Part shown: positions 1 through 12,022 of the stretch, one piece after another
Layout: each line of letters opens with the position of its first letter
How positions within the stretch are numbered: position 1 is the first letter of the stretch
DNA from: Armillaria gallica
Lineage: Eukaryota > Basidiomycota > Agaricomycetes > Agaricales > Physalacriaceae
DNA: 64,000 bases
Reading direction: 5' to 3'
Assembly: GCA_037576215.1 (NCBI GenBank)
Contig: JBANDB010000014.1
Coordinates: forward strand, 1,302,001 to 1,366,000
Notes under the pieces: generated by a model
Database searches by the model: none
What the model was told of the DNA's origin: nothing
Seen by the model: only the letters and a program-made list of their open reading frames with translations
Program-made: the position numbers and the translations under genes

Positions 1-626
1 CGCAATTCCGAGTTGTCCTTACCCGGGAGTTATCTCGTCACCCGGACCTTAAGATTAATGTTTTCGTCAGTACCCAAAAGAGTTGTTGTGTGCGGCCACA
101 GCTATCACATAATACTGCTCAATGTCCACGGTGAATCATGCATGTATCATGCCATGATCTTACAATAGCGCTCGTTGAATGATCCGAAAGTGAGCCGCCG
201 AAGGATTGTGGCCACCTTCTGCGGCGAGGAACGAGGAACGAGGAATTGGAGCCGGCCAATACGTACTGGCTATCGGTTGGCTGCTAAATAAATACACGCA
301 TCTTAAGACTCGTTCGCGGGACCGACAGGTTGGCCGTACTGATTAGGTCTGCGTCTGGGGCAATCACCATGTTCATCGCAAGAAGATGCCGGTGTTTTTG
401 GTTATAGATAGTTATCTCCTTCCAATCGACTACTTTGCTCCTGCTTCTCCATGATGAAAATGCGTGTATCGATACAGCCTGAGCATACTGCAAGTTTTCA
501 GAGTTCGACAGAACGTTCAACTGTTGAACAAGCTCTTTTACGATCAGATCATTGCATTCATTGCGTCATCCATCAAATCAGTCCCTGTCACAAACTTTCA
601 TCCTCTGATTCCACGATTCCAAGATC
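1..626. other. Left-edge non-coding stretch
   Basis: I see no supportable gene here. The longest open frame (284-520, minus) has no recognisable domain, no neighbouring exon and a low-complexity composition. The right part must hold the promoter and 5' UTR of the TMA20 gene that starts at 627. A gene lying mostly to the left of the window cannot be excluded. Confidence 0.5.
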
Positions 627-1342
627 ATGTTCAAAAAGCAGGTCATTCGACGTCGCTACTGACATCCAAGGCTGATCCAAAATTCAAAGATTTTCTCCAG
701 CATCCGATGTCGCTGGCCACACGCCTGTGAAATCATCAGTCCAGAGGGCGATTCGGGGGACAGTTTTGTCGCAGTGGAAGATTGAACCTGAAACGCTGGA
801 AGCTATATGGCCAAAGAAGGAGGGACTGGTACACGTCAAATGGTACATGTTGTCTAATTTTGTGAGAGAAGAACTAGCTAAGACGAAGTATATTAGCAGA
901 GAACATATTTCGATCTACACCGTGCACGGGGAGCCCCTTCTGTTCCAGCACTTTGACGGCCCGCTGTACCCAACACTGAGGATCCTTCATAAATGTATGT
1001 GACGCGGTGGGGCGTTACTTTACAGGAAACTAAGTAATGTACCCCGCAGACCCATATATCTTGCCCAAGGTCAAGGTCGATCGTGGGGCGATCCGTTTTC
1101 TGCTGGCCGGAGCCCATATGATGTGCCCCGGACTCACGTCCGCAGGTGGTTATCTACCCCCCGCAGACGAGGCCTTGCCTGCAGGAACCCCGGTTGCGAT
1201 CTACGCGGAAGGGAAGGAACACGCAGTGGGAGTCGGCATCACGAAACTGAACACTGAAGAGATGCGAAAGGTAAACAAAGGCGTCGGTGTGGAGACTGTT
1301 ACCTACCTCGGCGACGACCTCTGGGCGCAGAAGAGCTTGTAG
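627..1342 (+). CDS. TMA20: Tma20/MCT-1 (MCTS1), ribosome-recycling PUA-domain protein
   Basis: The product is the fungal orthologue of MCTS1/Tma20. With its partner DENR/Tma22 it binds 40S subunits and promotes tRNA release, recycling and reinitiation in the cytosol. Four exons (627-651, 701-842, 897-994, 1050-1342) with GT-AG introns of 49, 54 and 55 bp give a clean 185-residue protein, the usual family length. The start MFKK is the family start. The N-terminal domain carries TPVKSSVQRAIR and HISIYTVHGEPL, and the PUA domain (about residues 94-173) carries GAHMMCPGLTSAGG and VNKGVGVETVTYLGD, near-identical to the family consensus. The first exon is only 25 nt. Identification is firm; the partner gene is not in this window. 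Confidence 0.96.
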
Positions 1343-1503
1343 CGGTATAGATGTTTGTTTCTGACGGATTCCCATTGGGGTTTTTTTAATAAGTAATTCC
1401 TCGAAGTACTCCTTTCATGGAAGACATATGATCTCTCGACCCATCCAGACCTTCTCGACTGAGGGAGATTCTATTCAGCGGGTCATCGGAGGTCGTCGGG
1501 GCC

Positions 1504-1510
1504 TATATAA
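1504..1510 (+). promoter_or_regulatory. TATA-like box upstream of the SRR1-like gene
   Basis: TATATAA lies about 125 bp upstream of the ATG at 1634, inside the gap between the TMA20 stop and that start. The position suits a core promoter element, but this is motif matching only. Confidence 0.35.
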
Positions 1511-1633
1511 TTTTGAGGACTACAACGATCAATATTCAAAGTCAATTTTTTAGCCGAAACTTTCGAACCAGGTCGTTTCGTATTTGGTCATGTTTCGCCG
1601 CGCAGCTGCCACGGTCACGCTTGTACAACGACC

Positions 1634-2712
1634 ATGTCGAGTCAGACATTAGCCCCCGGCTCCTCTTCGGAATTTGTTGTAGTGTCATCACAAAGGAAAC
1701 GAAAAAATAGGCCTCGCAGGGATAAGCCGACCGTCTCCGATCTTGTTGAGCGTACCAAACAAGATCTTCAAAACGACCCGTGGACAGCTGCTGCCATTCG
1801 TATGGAATTTTCTTTTTTGCCTCGTCTCTATTAACCAATATCTGCCAGAAATTGTGCAGGAGTCATCCAGTGCCGTACATAACGACAAGTGTCTTGACGT
1901 ATTATGTCTTGGCCTCGGAAGTCCTTGTTCGTCTCCAAACAGCCGTGCGCAGCTGGCCTTTCTGCTTCTAATCTGTAAATCCTCAACATAGTGTGTGTAC
2001 CTACCATAGATATCCAATTCAATATCAAGTTTTTTTTGGCAGGATTGCTCACGAGTCTCCTTATATGATCCTGTCTTCACGGAGGAAGATCTATGTTTCT
2101 TTGAAGAACACAAACTGAAGGTACTGTCTGAGAGCAATGCACGTTAATTTTCACATCATTTCATTTCACATATTCATATGATCATTTTACAGGAAAAGAA
2201 GGGCTATGCGATCGACAGCCCCACCCTTGTTTATATGCCTCATTGCGACATGGAGCTTCATGAAGACATACTCATAGACAACAGCACTGTGCGAAACGCT
2301 ATCCTTATCTGCAACCGCCTCGGTGATTACGTTGAAAGGTACGTAGAATGGCGGCTTCGCGGTCCCCATATGTCGCACAAAGAACTGAGGCTTCAACAGC
2401 AATCCTTCCCACGAGCTTGAAGCAAGGGTTCCATATCTATGCCGAATTGGTGAGTCTTTCATGCCACGAAGCCCGAGTTCTTACTGACCGCATCTATCCG
2501 CATCTGTGCCAGTCCCTTTCCTAGTATCAGTGTCATTGCCTCCGTCCAACGTCTGGCCTGCTGCTTTTAACAATACAGCGGTCCAGTACCTTCCTATATG
2601 CAATTTTGATGCTTGGTCCTCGGAGAACACAGTCTATTCCGGCGAACATAGCGCTGCCTTATCCGCGTCCGATGGCGATGCATCGGCCGAAGCTAGGGCA
2701 GGAAAGGCGTAA
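1634..2712 (+). CDS. SRR1-like domain protein
   Basis: This encodes an SRR1-like domain protein, a family named after the Arabidopsis SENSITIVITY TO RED LIGHT REDUCED 1 protein. The biochemical role in fungi is not established. The first exon starts at 1634 with MSSQTLAPGSSSEF and a basic stretch. Conserved family blocks follow: CLGLGSPCSSPNSRAQLAF (from about 1905), SLYDPVFTEEDL (about 2058), EKKGYAIDSPTLVYMPHCD (about 2211) and FNNTAVQYLP near the C-terminus; TAA is at 2710-2712. Two junctions are awkward. The frame does not pass cleanly from the exon ending near 1978 to the exon at about 2043, and the block VLSESN (about 2119-2136) is kept only if the next intron begins GC instead of GT. 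The family call is good; the exon model is provisional and a one-base indel is possible. Confidence 0.8.
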
Positions 2713-2925
2713 TCGCCGTATCCTCGTTTTGCTGTTCACACATCCAGTCACAATCAAAGAACCCTTCAGATGTCTACTTACAAGTATAGCCAAAAAGAGA
2801 GAAACAGGAGCAGGAGGTATACGGGGTGGGTGCATATTGTAGATGTAGATGAGCAAAGGAAGGCGAGCATGTACAAGTAAATAATGCCTATATATGACGG
2901 CAAGAAATGATTATGGTGATGATGG

Positions 2926-3792
2926 TCAACATTCTTGGAGGGAGTAACTAGGACGGACATGGGAAAATGGAAGGGCGTCGAACTCGAAAGGTTTGAAGAA
3001 AGAGTCGTCCGCGTCACTATATACATGCGGGTCTGTATGCCTGAGCCTGCTGCGTCCTGTAGGCAATGGAATAGAAGCCGGGTCGAGCGTCAGCTCCGTC
3101 GACTGGTCCAGTGACGGTGTCGTTGGTGCATCTGACTCGTCATCAGAGGTGTCTTCTATAGCATCTGGAACGGGAAGATCTTCTACGTCGTCCAGATCGT
3201 AATAAGGTAGGGGATCATCATACGGAGCCGAAATAGGTGAGTCGACAGTGGAATCAAAATGGTAAGGGGAGATGAGTGGGGGATGATAGGGAGGATATGG
3301 TACAGGATATGGATATGAATATGTCATGGATGTGGCGAAATCCGCTGGATTAGTGAGGTCGTCTGACGAGGACATGGGGGACGGCAAGGGACTGATAGCA
3401 TCGTCGTCGTCGTCGTCCGCAGGTAGCACGGATACCTGCACGCCAGAACCGAAGTCATCCGAGTCCTCGTCATCGTCACCAACAAGTTCCAACATGATGT
3501 CTAACCACTGAGCTTCTGAATGGCCCGCGGAGGAACGCGATTCTTCTGCAACGTCGGGAAACACGAAGGAACCCTGTTCGATCTCTACGTCTTGGTCACT
3601 GTCACAGTCAGGGTCCAAGTCGGGGCGGGCAGAGTCGATTTCGAGTGGACCTTCAGTAGCAGACGGGGGAGACTGTATTATGGAATTTTTGAGGAGCACC
3701 CATCGGTGCAAGCTGACATTGTCCTTGCTCCCAACGGACACGTGCAACTTGGTTCGGGCGAGCGAAAAAAGCTTCGAGATTTCTGATGACAT
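2926..3792 (-). CDS. Acidic Ser/Asp/Pro-rich protein of unknown function
   Basis: One uninterrupted frame encodes about 288 residues from ATG at 3790-3792 (MSSEISKLFSLARTKLHV). The frame stays open 5' of this point but without an ATG, so I take this start. The N-terminal 45 residues look like a short amphipathic, basic segment. The rest is disordered: acidic runs (DDDEDSDD, PADDDDDD), Ser/Pro-rich stretches, and a Tyr/Pro-rich central part (SYPYPVPYPPYHPP). I recognise no domain. It has no visible introns, unlike almost every neighbour. Coding is supported by length and by the biased but non-repetitive composition, but the function is unknown. Confidence 0.65.
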   Translation of the reverse strand: MSSEISKLFSLARTKLHVSVGSKDNVSLHRWVLLKNSIIQSPPSATEGPLEIDSARPDLDPDCDSDQDVEIEQGSFVFPDVAEESRSSAGHSEAQWLDIMLELVGDDDEDSDDFGSGVQVSVLPADDDDDDAISPLPSPMSSSDDLTNPADFATSMTYSYPYPVPYPPYHPPLISPYHFDSTVDSPISAPYDDPLPYYDLDDVEDLPVPDAIEDTSDDESDAPTTPSLDQSTELTLDPASIPLPTGRSRLRHTDPHVYSDADDSFFKPFEFDALPFSHVRPSYSLQEC

Positions 3793-4273
3793 GGACGAGA
3801 GACGAGGGTGTGACGTAGAAACCTGGACGTGGTCAACACCTCTACTTGGTTGGAGAACGACAGAGAATACATACAAGAGATGAAGAAAAGGCAGACATGG
3901 AATTAAGGGTGTATACGGTCGACAATTTCGGGTTCGAAGAGCAGGGATCCGTTGTTAGATATACGGACGACTGTGTTAACCATGCTTGTTTATTGGGTCG
4001 CCAGACGGTCAATGGCGAAGACAACGAAGAGGAAGGGCAAGACTTAGTCGGACATGGACTTATGCAGACATGGGTGGTGGGCAGAGGAAAAGGGGGACTC
4101 ACGTACGCGTCTCGCTTTATATGGAATCCCCGTGGTGACTCAAGCGCCAAACAAATGAACCGCCGGCGTCTCAACCAAATCGGTCGACTCGGTTCGTTTC
4201 GCATTTTCGTCAGATTGCTCAACTATTAAGTTATCTACAGCCGCTCAACATTATCCCGTCATTGCCTATCTCG
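3793..4273. other. Intergenic: upstream of the acidic protein, downstream of CDC27
   Basis: About 480 bp between two minus-strand genes. It must hold the promoter of the gene starting at 3792 and the terminator region of CDC27. An open plus-strand frame (3846-4229) has no family resemblance. I see no structured element. Confidence 0.5.
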
Positions 4274-7041
4274 TCATCCCTCATCCATCTTGTCGTCACC
4301 CATCTCGTCCCTGACTGTCTCCAGCAACTTCTTGATCTTGTTGACGCTTTTTGGCGCAATATCACGCACGACCGCAAGTAGCTGTGCGGACTTGACCTCG
4401 TCACCAACCAGACGATATGCCCTGGCCAACTGAAACACGACATTTGACTCTTCCGGTGTCGACTTCCGAAGGTACTCTAGGTCTTCAATCGCTCTCTGCG
4501 GAATCAGTCGTATAAGACCCGTGTCCAGATAAAGGCGTACACAACTCACCTCATACTTCTTCATGGAGATAAGAATTTTGGCTCTCCGATAACGAACCAA
4601 TGCGTTTTCAGGTGAAATGTCAATGGCTTCATTAAATATTTGAAGGGCTGTCTTTCGATCGCCCCGCCGTTCCACTGCCTGATAACGGATAAGAACGGAG
4701 TTTACGCTAAACGACACGAGATAGAGGCATACCATCCCAACACATCCTAATAAGACTGCATTGTTTGGATGAATAGCGTTAGCCTTTTGGTAGTGGTACT
4801 CCGCGAGTCTTATTTTGCTCATCCGCAAATAGCAAGAACCTAACCCATACCTGTTGTTATCTGTTAGTCCCATAGCTTCTACAATCAAACAAACGCGCTT
4901 ACCATGCGTTGTAGTGGCGAGGATCGACACGTAAAGCGGACTGAAAAAAATTGATCGCCTTGTCAACATCTTCATCAATCGACTCATGTCCGCTGAGCGT
5001 GAATGCGTAAGCACATGACGGGTCCATTTGAGAGGCCCGTTTGAAGCATGTCAGCGCTTGGGGTCGGTCCTTCTGTAGAGAAAACAAATTGCCTATCGCT
5101 ATCCATGCTTGAGCGGATCGAGGGTTGATATTTAGAAGTTCTTGAGCCAAAAAAGACAACTCGACATGACTTTGAAGGTACCAAAGAAGCGTTGAGTATA
5201 GTTCCATATCCCATAAACGATATGGATCGGAGGTTCTAAGCGCTTTGAAAGCTCTTTCCGCCTAAGGCTAGAAGTTAGGGTGATGAAACAATATACAAAG
5301 ATAGTTGCACTACAGCACCGTAATCGGCCTTTTCATAATGAGCCCGGCCAATCAACGAGAGCACCCAAGGTGTTTTCTGGTGCTCTTCGGGTAATTGCAT
5401 TAACTCGTCTAAACATTTTGCAGAGTCGAATAATGTTAGAGCCCTTGTCGCAATCGCAAAACGTCGCATGAGATCGTAGACATAGTTATCCGCAAGTTCC
5501 ATTTCGTAGGCGTCTTGAGTTGCAGATGTCCAAGTGCCAGGAGACGGCGACCTTTCTGAACGAGGCGAATGTGCGTTGGGTGGCGGCGAAGGAGAATACC
5601 CAACCTCTCCGGCATATGCATCGTCTTCGCTATCAGATTCGAATGAATGAGATCGTCCATGTGTTTGTTGACGCCGTCGATCACGAGCGGAAGGCTGATA
5701 GACATGGAATATCACTATAGAAGGAGATAAGGATGTCGTAGAAGACTGCACACCTTGGGCTGCTTGGTACCGGTGCCGCTTAACAGACGAGTGCTTCGGC
5801 GGGTAGCATTTGAGGCGGCATTACCAATCTTTCCGGGAACTGCAGTAATTCGGGATGACTGTTGAGAGCGACGGCTCGATGATGAGAAGAGGTTAGAAAA
5901 AGGAAAGCCCTGGCGTGCGCGTGCCTTTTTCTGTGGGTCGTCCCCATTTTGTTTCAGCGATTTAGAATGCTTTGATGGCTCGGGTTGTCGGGTGGAGCGA
6001 AGTTTCTTGGGCACGGGACCAGCTTCATCAGCGGACGAAAGAGGGCGGGAAAAGTGAGTCTGGCTAGAGGAAGCCTGCGTTGAAGACTGCGTTCGTGTAT
6101 GTCGATGTTGTTGAAGAGTATCGGGGGCGGGGCTGAGTTGAGTGCTGTATGCAAGCTGCAGGCCTCATACTAGTACCAACAAGCGGAGAACTCACATTGA
6201 GTTCGTAGGTTTCCCAGGCGGACCCATTCGAAATAGCTGGATTGAATCGGGTTTCCATGGACGAAATAGATTCCCTGTGTTAGTTGTCTCTGGGGTAAAA
6301 AATGCCGCGCCGGTAGCAACAGGAATGGACGCCTTGGGAGGTAGGTGTTCTTCTTGCAATGCTCGCCGGGTGGGAATGGGTCGCGGAGGAAATAGCTGGT
6401 CAATGTCCGGAACAACGCCTGCAGGAAGTCAAACCTCCGAACCAGACAGAGAACATGGAACGCACCTAAAGAACAGAGTCCTTCAAACGCTTCCCAAATG
6501 TAGGGATTTAATGATAGTGCTTGCTGGAAACTGGCCGCTGCCTTATCCTGAAGGTTCCCTTTCAATGCCAATGTACCAGCTCTGCAATGTAAGGCAGCAT
6601 CGTCGGGGAACTGACGCGCTGTTCTGGGAGCCGTCGAACCTTGATAAAGATAGGCTTAGCTGATTGTTAGAAGTCAATTTTAAGAGAATCACTTGACGGC
6701 GGGTATGTATGATCCTGCAACGTCTCTTCCAAAGCTTCCCGTGCTTGTCGATAGCGTCCGAGAGCGGTACAGCACTTGGCCTTGAGTTCAAGACAGCCAC
6801 TACATTGTTGCTGTCGAGCGATGTTGACGATGGCTAATGCGGAATAAGTCTGCCCTTCGCGAAGCAAGGCTGTAGCATAGAGATGGCGAGCGTCGTGGGT
6901 AGGAGTATTAATCGCGAAATATCTCTCCGCGTAGAAAACAGCGGATCTCGTGAGGTCCGAGTCAAGACACGCCCATATAAGTGCTTGAAAACGTTGAGAA
7001 ACCTGAGTCTGGAACGCCGGCGAAAATTCCGATGAATCCAT
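4274..7041 (-). CDS. CDC27: APC/C subunit 3 (Cdc27), TPR scaffold
   Basis: The product is APC3/Cdc27, a TPR subunit of the anaphase-promoting complex that helps bind Cdc20/Cdh1 activators in the nucleus. The start at 7041 gives MDSSEFSPAFQTQVSQRFQ followed by N-terminal TPR-like helices (FYAERYFAINTPTHDARHLYA), the expected APC3 N-terminus. A disordered Ser/Arg-rich middle (about 5500-6050) follows. The C-terminal block of tandem TPRs (about 4290-5210) is clear: SAQAWIAIGNLFSLQKD, QALTCFKRASQMDPSCAYAF, HYNAWYGLGSCYLRM, and ALQIFNEAIDISPENALVRY. The protein ends just after an acidic tail. Several short introns interrupt it; I have not fixed each junction. The ordering of domains and the TPR sequences match the family well. 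Confidence 0.93.
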
Positions 7042-7614
7042 CGATGAGAGCCAGCATTCAGGTGGCAGTATGGACGAAGATGCGAGGAGCGGCCGTATTG
7101 CGTTGGCGCGCTAAAAAAAGGAGTGCCACCACGGAGTGTTGATGCAAAGGGCCAGAACAGACGGCTCATTCAAATTGGACGTGTTTGAGTCTCACGTGAT
7201 GCTATGTAACGCGCCTTTACCACGCCGTCGCATTTTTCAATTTGGGGGGAAACTAACGTAAGTATATTTGTCCTGCGCGACGTACGCGTGGTAGGCCGCC
7301 GGCGGGATTAGTACCAGAAGACTAGCACAGTCGTGATTGTAGGTAAATTGAAGTAATTGGCAATAAAAGTGCAGATTAATCGCCTTGCTAGGTTGAACCA
7401 ACGTACTCATCAAGCCAAGGTCGACACGCGCGGCAGATTGTAGGGTATCACACTGCAGCCGAACATTCTGCCTCGACTACACGAAATCACCTGTTCCAAT
7501 TACCGATTTCTTCTGGAATGGAAAACATAAACTCGGTCGACTGCGATACGATGACTTGCGAAAGGGTCAAGCCTTGAACATACAATCTATATGATTGAAC
7601 GCCTGGCAACACAT
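7042..7614. promoter_or_regulatory. CDC27 upstream region with E-box and MCB-like motifs
   Basis: A 573 bp gap separates the PTEN stop and the CDC27 start; both genes are on the minus strand. It contains CACGTG at 7193-7198 and ACGCGT, the MluI cell-cycle box core, at 7284-7289. These lie about 150 and 240 bp upstream of the CDC27 ATG. Cell-cycle boxes upstream of an APC/C gene are plausible, but single six-base matches are weak evidence. Confidence 0.3.
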
Positions 7615-9645
7615 TCAATCTTCGGCAGCCTGCTTAGCTTCTACGTCTACGGCTGCTATTGCCTGAACGGTGTTTGCAAGTCCCGAGGGCTCTTCTTCAC
7701 CAGAGGTACGGGTGAACGGTTGGACGGCCTCTGCATCAGACTCACTCAACCACTCCAAAGTGACCTCCACATCCAATATCGAGGAGCCTATGCCAAGGGG
7801 GAAGTCAAGGTCCTTTCGCGTCAAACGAAAAGTCGAGACTGTCGGCGCATCACGAGCATCCGACGTTGAGGGCGGTGGAGGCATATGAAATATAGGTATG
7901 AACCATATCCATCCCATGAAAATCTGTACCTTGATGGGTAAACACTCGGCATCAGGTATTACTGTGTAAAAAGTACGTACTTGACCCATGTACAATCGGA
8001 GTCGTACCTCTCGAGCTGCATCAAGCACAACACCCCTTTCCTTTACGCCTTGTGTAACATCGCATATGGATGTCGTTTCACTCTGTGGTATACCTGCTTC
8101 GTCGAGTGACGGAACATCTCCTCGGGAGTCCTGATTCACCTCTTCCTGGAGGTTCTTCCACTTGGCGGTGCTGAGAGGTTTCAGGACAAATGTTATGACT
8201 TTATTGTCCTATGGAAACGTTAGTTAAGAACGTTATTTGACGTCGCCACTGACTCTGTCGTTGGTCTTGATCACGGATCCATCACCAAAGGCCCCCATTT
8301 TAGCAAAACTTGGCACCATCTTCCCCGAATCCCAGCGGCCATCATTGAAAAATGTGCCCAACGATTCTTCTCCCATGTACTCTGAGCCCGGCCTTCGTTT
8401 CCCCATCTGACCGTCTGGACTTCTTGTGTGCTCCTCCCATTTTTCCAGCGACTCGATAAGATCATCATCGTATCTCGCAAGAGAAATCCAGACATGATTG
8501 GCGCCGGCTTCTTTGGCCCCGCCCGCACCTAGCTTTCCCAAACCAGCGCGATCAATGACAATGTTGGCTGCCTTGAGCAGATTCGTCTTCACACCAGAAC
8601 TCTCCTTCATTCTTAGTGTTACCTGTGTCAGTCGAACCTTTGGGACCTTGGCCTGGGATGTGTTCAGAAGCCGCGATGGGGAAAGCCCGCACCACACATG
8701 AGAGGGTGCTTGATGTGCGAGGAGTAGAGACCAGTAGTAAAGCCATCGTCTCTGACTGGGAATACTGACTCCTTGTTTTTGTTTCTTGACATCAGAAGAA
8801 GGAGCCTTCATGCGCTTGGAGGTATGCAGATCCAGTACGGATTTCAGGGATGCAGTACTTCCGCTGGATGTTGGTGTTGACGATGGCGTCCCTGTGTTCT
8901 GGAGACTCCCGACGTAGGCATTAGAAAGTGGGTTTTCCGGTGAAGCAGAGCTGCTTGAATCCGGCATAGCATCTATCACATCTTCGGCTCGCAGTTTTGC
9001 CCTTTCTTCGCCACTGTGGCTCCGTTTGAGAGAATCTGTCAAGTGGTCGTCCAGAGATAAGAGATACGCGCAAGCCATAGTCCCAGAACGCCCTTTCCCA
9101 GCTGACAAACGAGGTCACCAAAGGTAGGCGGGGATGCAGATGAAGAAAGCTACCTTTACAATGAAGAACAGCAACTCTGTGCGGGGATCCAGACAGCCAG
9201 GCACGCATCTCGCGCGCGACAAGGGGCAGTAAAGCGAGAGGTGGGGCGCTGGGCTGAAGGTTAATTAAACGATAGAATTAAGCCACGATGATGGCGCACT
9301 GATGGTCTGGGAATGGATATCGACTGACACGCCCTTCAAAATATGACACAGGATAGGAATTCTCTTTCACAGGGCAAAAATTGAAGACCCAGTAATTCTT
9401 GCCGTGTCGATGATCCAAGAACTTTTTCGCGTCTTCTCTGCGATTCCTATACAGGCCTTCCATGCCGGAAGCCGGGTAACCCATGATAATGACTTGATCT
9501 GTAACATATACCAAGTCTATTTCGCACCATATGTTAGTCCAGGGAGTCCGACCGACCAAGGAGACCTACCTAAATCTAAGTCTAAATTCTTGTCCTTGAA
9601 GCGCGCTTTGTCTCCTGAAACGAAGCGTCGGATGTAGTCAGCCAT
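7615..9645 (-). CDS. TEP1: PTEN-type phosphoinositide 3-phosphatase
   Basis: This encodes a PTEN/TEP1 homologue that dephosphorylates PI(3,4,5)P3. The start at 9643-9645 gives MADYIRRFVSGDKARF, and the N-terminus continues with LVYVTDQVIIMGYPASGMEG and YRNRREDAKKFLDHRHGKNY, matching the PTEN phosphatase domain. The P-loop HCKAGKGRSG is split by an intron after HCK (near 9150). Its last Thr is Ser compared with animal PTEN. After AYLLSL comes a Ser/Thr-rich insertion of roughly 90-100 residues not found in animal PTEN, then GVSIPSQRRWLYYWS of the TI-loop region. A C2-like domain follows, including VWISLARYDDD and TFRLTRKDLDFPLG. The C-terminus is acidic and lacks an obvious PDZ ligand. The gene is divergent from CCT1 across 337 bp. 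Confidence 0.94.
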
Positions 9646-9982
9646 CGTTCAAGGGAAAATAGAGGGTAAAGGGGAGGAAAAGCAGGACACTGGTAGGCTC
9701 CAAGATCCATGCGGTAACATGATCATGGTGACTCGTGAAGTGACCTCAGTCTCCACAACTGGAGTAACTTATTATTGCCTGATGTTGGACCGCTCGGTTC
9801 GGTCCAGCGATACTCATCGTGAAGGAAGTACTGCTTGGACGACCTACAGGGATAAGTAATACATATTTGTGAATGAATGAGAAATAATTCGGAAAAAGTT
9901 CGATAAAGAAATTTGGCTTACCTAAACAGTCTTGAACGCGCCTCCCTTTCTCGCTTACTCCCAGCACTCTTTTCTTTTTGCA
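9646..9982. promoter_or_regulatory. Shared divergent promoter, PTEN / CCT1
   Basis: These 337 bp separate the start codons of PTEN (minus) and CCT1 (plus), so the segment must serve both genes. I see no strong TATA box. Confidence 0.5.
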
Positions 9983-12022
9983 ATGTTCCAGCGCGATCCA
10001 AGAGCAGGTGCCTTCCTGGGAGGTGACCGTGTGTCCGGACAGGACATCCGGGACCAAAATGGTGAGAATGTTCACTGTCATCGTCTTTATTCGTCCTAAA
10101 CTGTTGGAATATTACCAGTTATTGCGGCCCAGTCAATTGCCAACATTGTGAAAAGTTCGTTAGGCCCATTGGGATTGGATAAAATGCTCGTCGATAACAT
10201 TGGGGTAAGGTTCTTTACAGCCAATCTTCGGCTCTATTAAAGCTGGACTTTTACCAGGAAGTCACTATTTCCAACGATGGGGCCACAATACTCTCGCTCC
10301 TTTCAGTCGAAAATCCAGCCGGGCGAATCTTTGTGGATCTTTCTCAAAAGCAAGACAGGGAAGTCGGTGACGGTACCACATCTGTCGTCATCATCGCTGC
10401 TGAGCTTCTTCGACGCGCCAATGAGCTCGTCAAAGCTAAAATACATCCGACGACTATCATCACCGGTTATCGACTGGCCTGTAGGGAAGCTGTCAAATTC
10501 ATGCAGGATCAGCTTAGCGTAAAGGTGGATGCTTTGGGCAAGGAGGCGCTGATAAACGCTGCCAAGACCAGCATGTCGAGTAAAATCATTGGAAAGTGAG
10601 TAAAGACGTCTATTCTTTCCATACGGGATTTTATTTCTCTTTCATTCAGTGATGATGATCTATTTGCACCGATGGCTGTCGATGCCATGCTTGCAGTCAA
10701 GACAATCAACATGCGAGGCGACATCAAGTACCCCGTCAAGGCTGTAAACGTCCTCAAGGCTCACGGTCGCAGTGCCAGGGAGTCCCTCTATGTTCAAGGA
10801 TATGCTCTCAACTGTACAGTAGCCAGTCAAGGTACGAGATTTTCAATAGCGGTTGGTTTGTCCCAATTTGAAACGATCCTTTTAGCCATGAAAAAACGCA
10901 TCACCAACGCGAAAATTGCCTGCCTTGATATCAACTTACAGAAGGCTCGGATGCAGCTTGGTGTCCAAATATTAGTGGAAGACCCGGATCAGCTCGAGGA
11001 GATCCGGAAACGGTACGTACTTTAATAATACATAAGGAAAAGGCCTCTCAACGTGTATCCAGTGAATCTGAGATCACTCTCGAACGTATCCGCAAAATCC
11101 TGAACGCTGGAGCGAATGTTATACTAACCACGAAAGGAATCGACGATCTTTGTCTGAAGGAGTTTGTTGAGGCTGGGGCTATGGCCGTTCGCCGATGCAG
11201 AAAAGAGGATCTGCGGCGTATCGCTAAGGCCACCGGTGGTCAGCTCGTATCCAGTCTTGCCAATCTCGAGGGCGACGAGACCTTTGAGGCCAGCTACCTC
11301 GGTACAGCCGATGAAGTTGTCCAAGAGCGCATATCCGACGACGAGTTGATCCTCATCAAGGGAACCAAGGTCGTCAATTCTTCTTCCATTGTCTTGCGAG
11401 GAGCCAACGATTATATGTTGGACGAAATGGAAAGAGCGCTGCATGATACCCTTTCTATTATCAAGAGAACTCTCGAAAGTGGTTCTGTCGTTCCAGGAGG
11501 GGGTGCTGTTGAATCAGCACTGAGTATCTATCTGGAAAATTTTGCCACGACTTTGGTACGTTATGCTTTCTTCTTTGGTACTTGCATTAGGTTAACTTTT
11601 CTCAGGGCTCTCGTGAGCAATTGGCTATCGCTGAATTCGCCAGTGCGCTTCTGTCAATACCAAAGACGCTAGCTGTCAACGCTGCGAAGGACTCGACAGA
11701 ACTGGTCGCTAAACTGCGCTCGTACCACAATGCCGCGCAAAACGCGCCAGCAGGTGATCCTAAGAAGGCACTTTTGCGGTATGGCCTTGACTTGATGAAC
11801 GGCGAAGTCCGGGACAATGTGACTGCTGGTGTGCTGGAACCTACGATGAGCAAGGTGAAGAGTTTGAAATCTGCGTACGAGGCCGCCGTGTCTCTCTTGC
11901 GGATCGACGATGCAATTCAGTGCATACCTGGTAAGGCTCTTTTTGAAGCTGCTTGCGATGAACACTGATGGTCTAATTCGCGTCTAGAACCCAAGGGAGA
12001 GCCTGATCCTCACGGTCATTGA
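9983..12022 (+). CDS. TCP1: CCT1 (TCP-1 alpha), cytosolic chaperonin subunit
   Basis: The alpha subunit of the TRiC/CCT chaperonin, which folds actin, tubulin and WD40 proteins in an ATP-dependent ring. Exon 1 (9983-10061) encodes [19 protein letters not shown]; exon 2 starts at 10119 with [19 protein letters not shown]. The equatorial ATP motifs are present: [25 protein letters not shown] and [15 protein letters not shown]. Apical-domain sequences include ALNCTVASQ and [13 protein letters not shown]. The C-terminal equatorial part has [13 protein letters not shown]. The last exon is short and ends [11 protein letters not shown] at TGA 12020-12022. Alpha-type identity rests on these blocks, which differ from the other seven CCT paralogues. 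About seven small introns. Confidence 0.96.

Noticed and set aside
284..520. 78-codon minus-strand frame at the left edge
   Set aside because: No family resemblance and no supporting neighbours; likely chance.
3846..4229. 127-codon plus-strand frame
   Set aside because: Lies in the upstream region of a minus-strand gene, with no recognisable motif.
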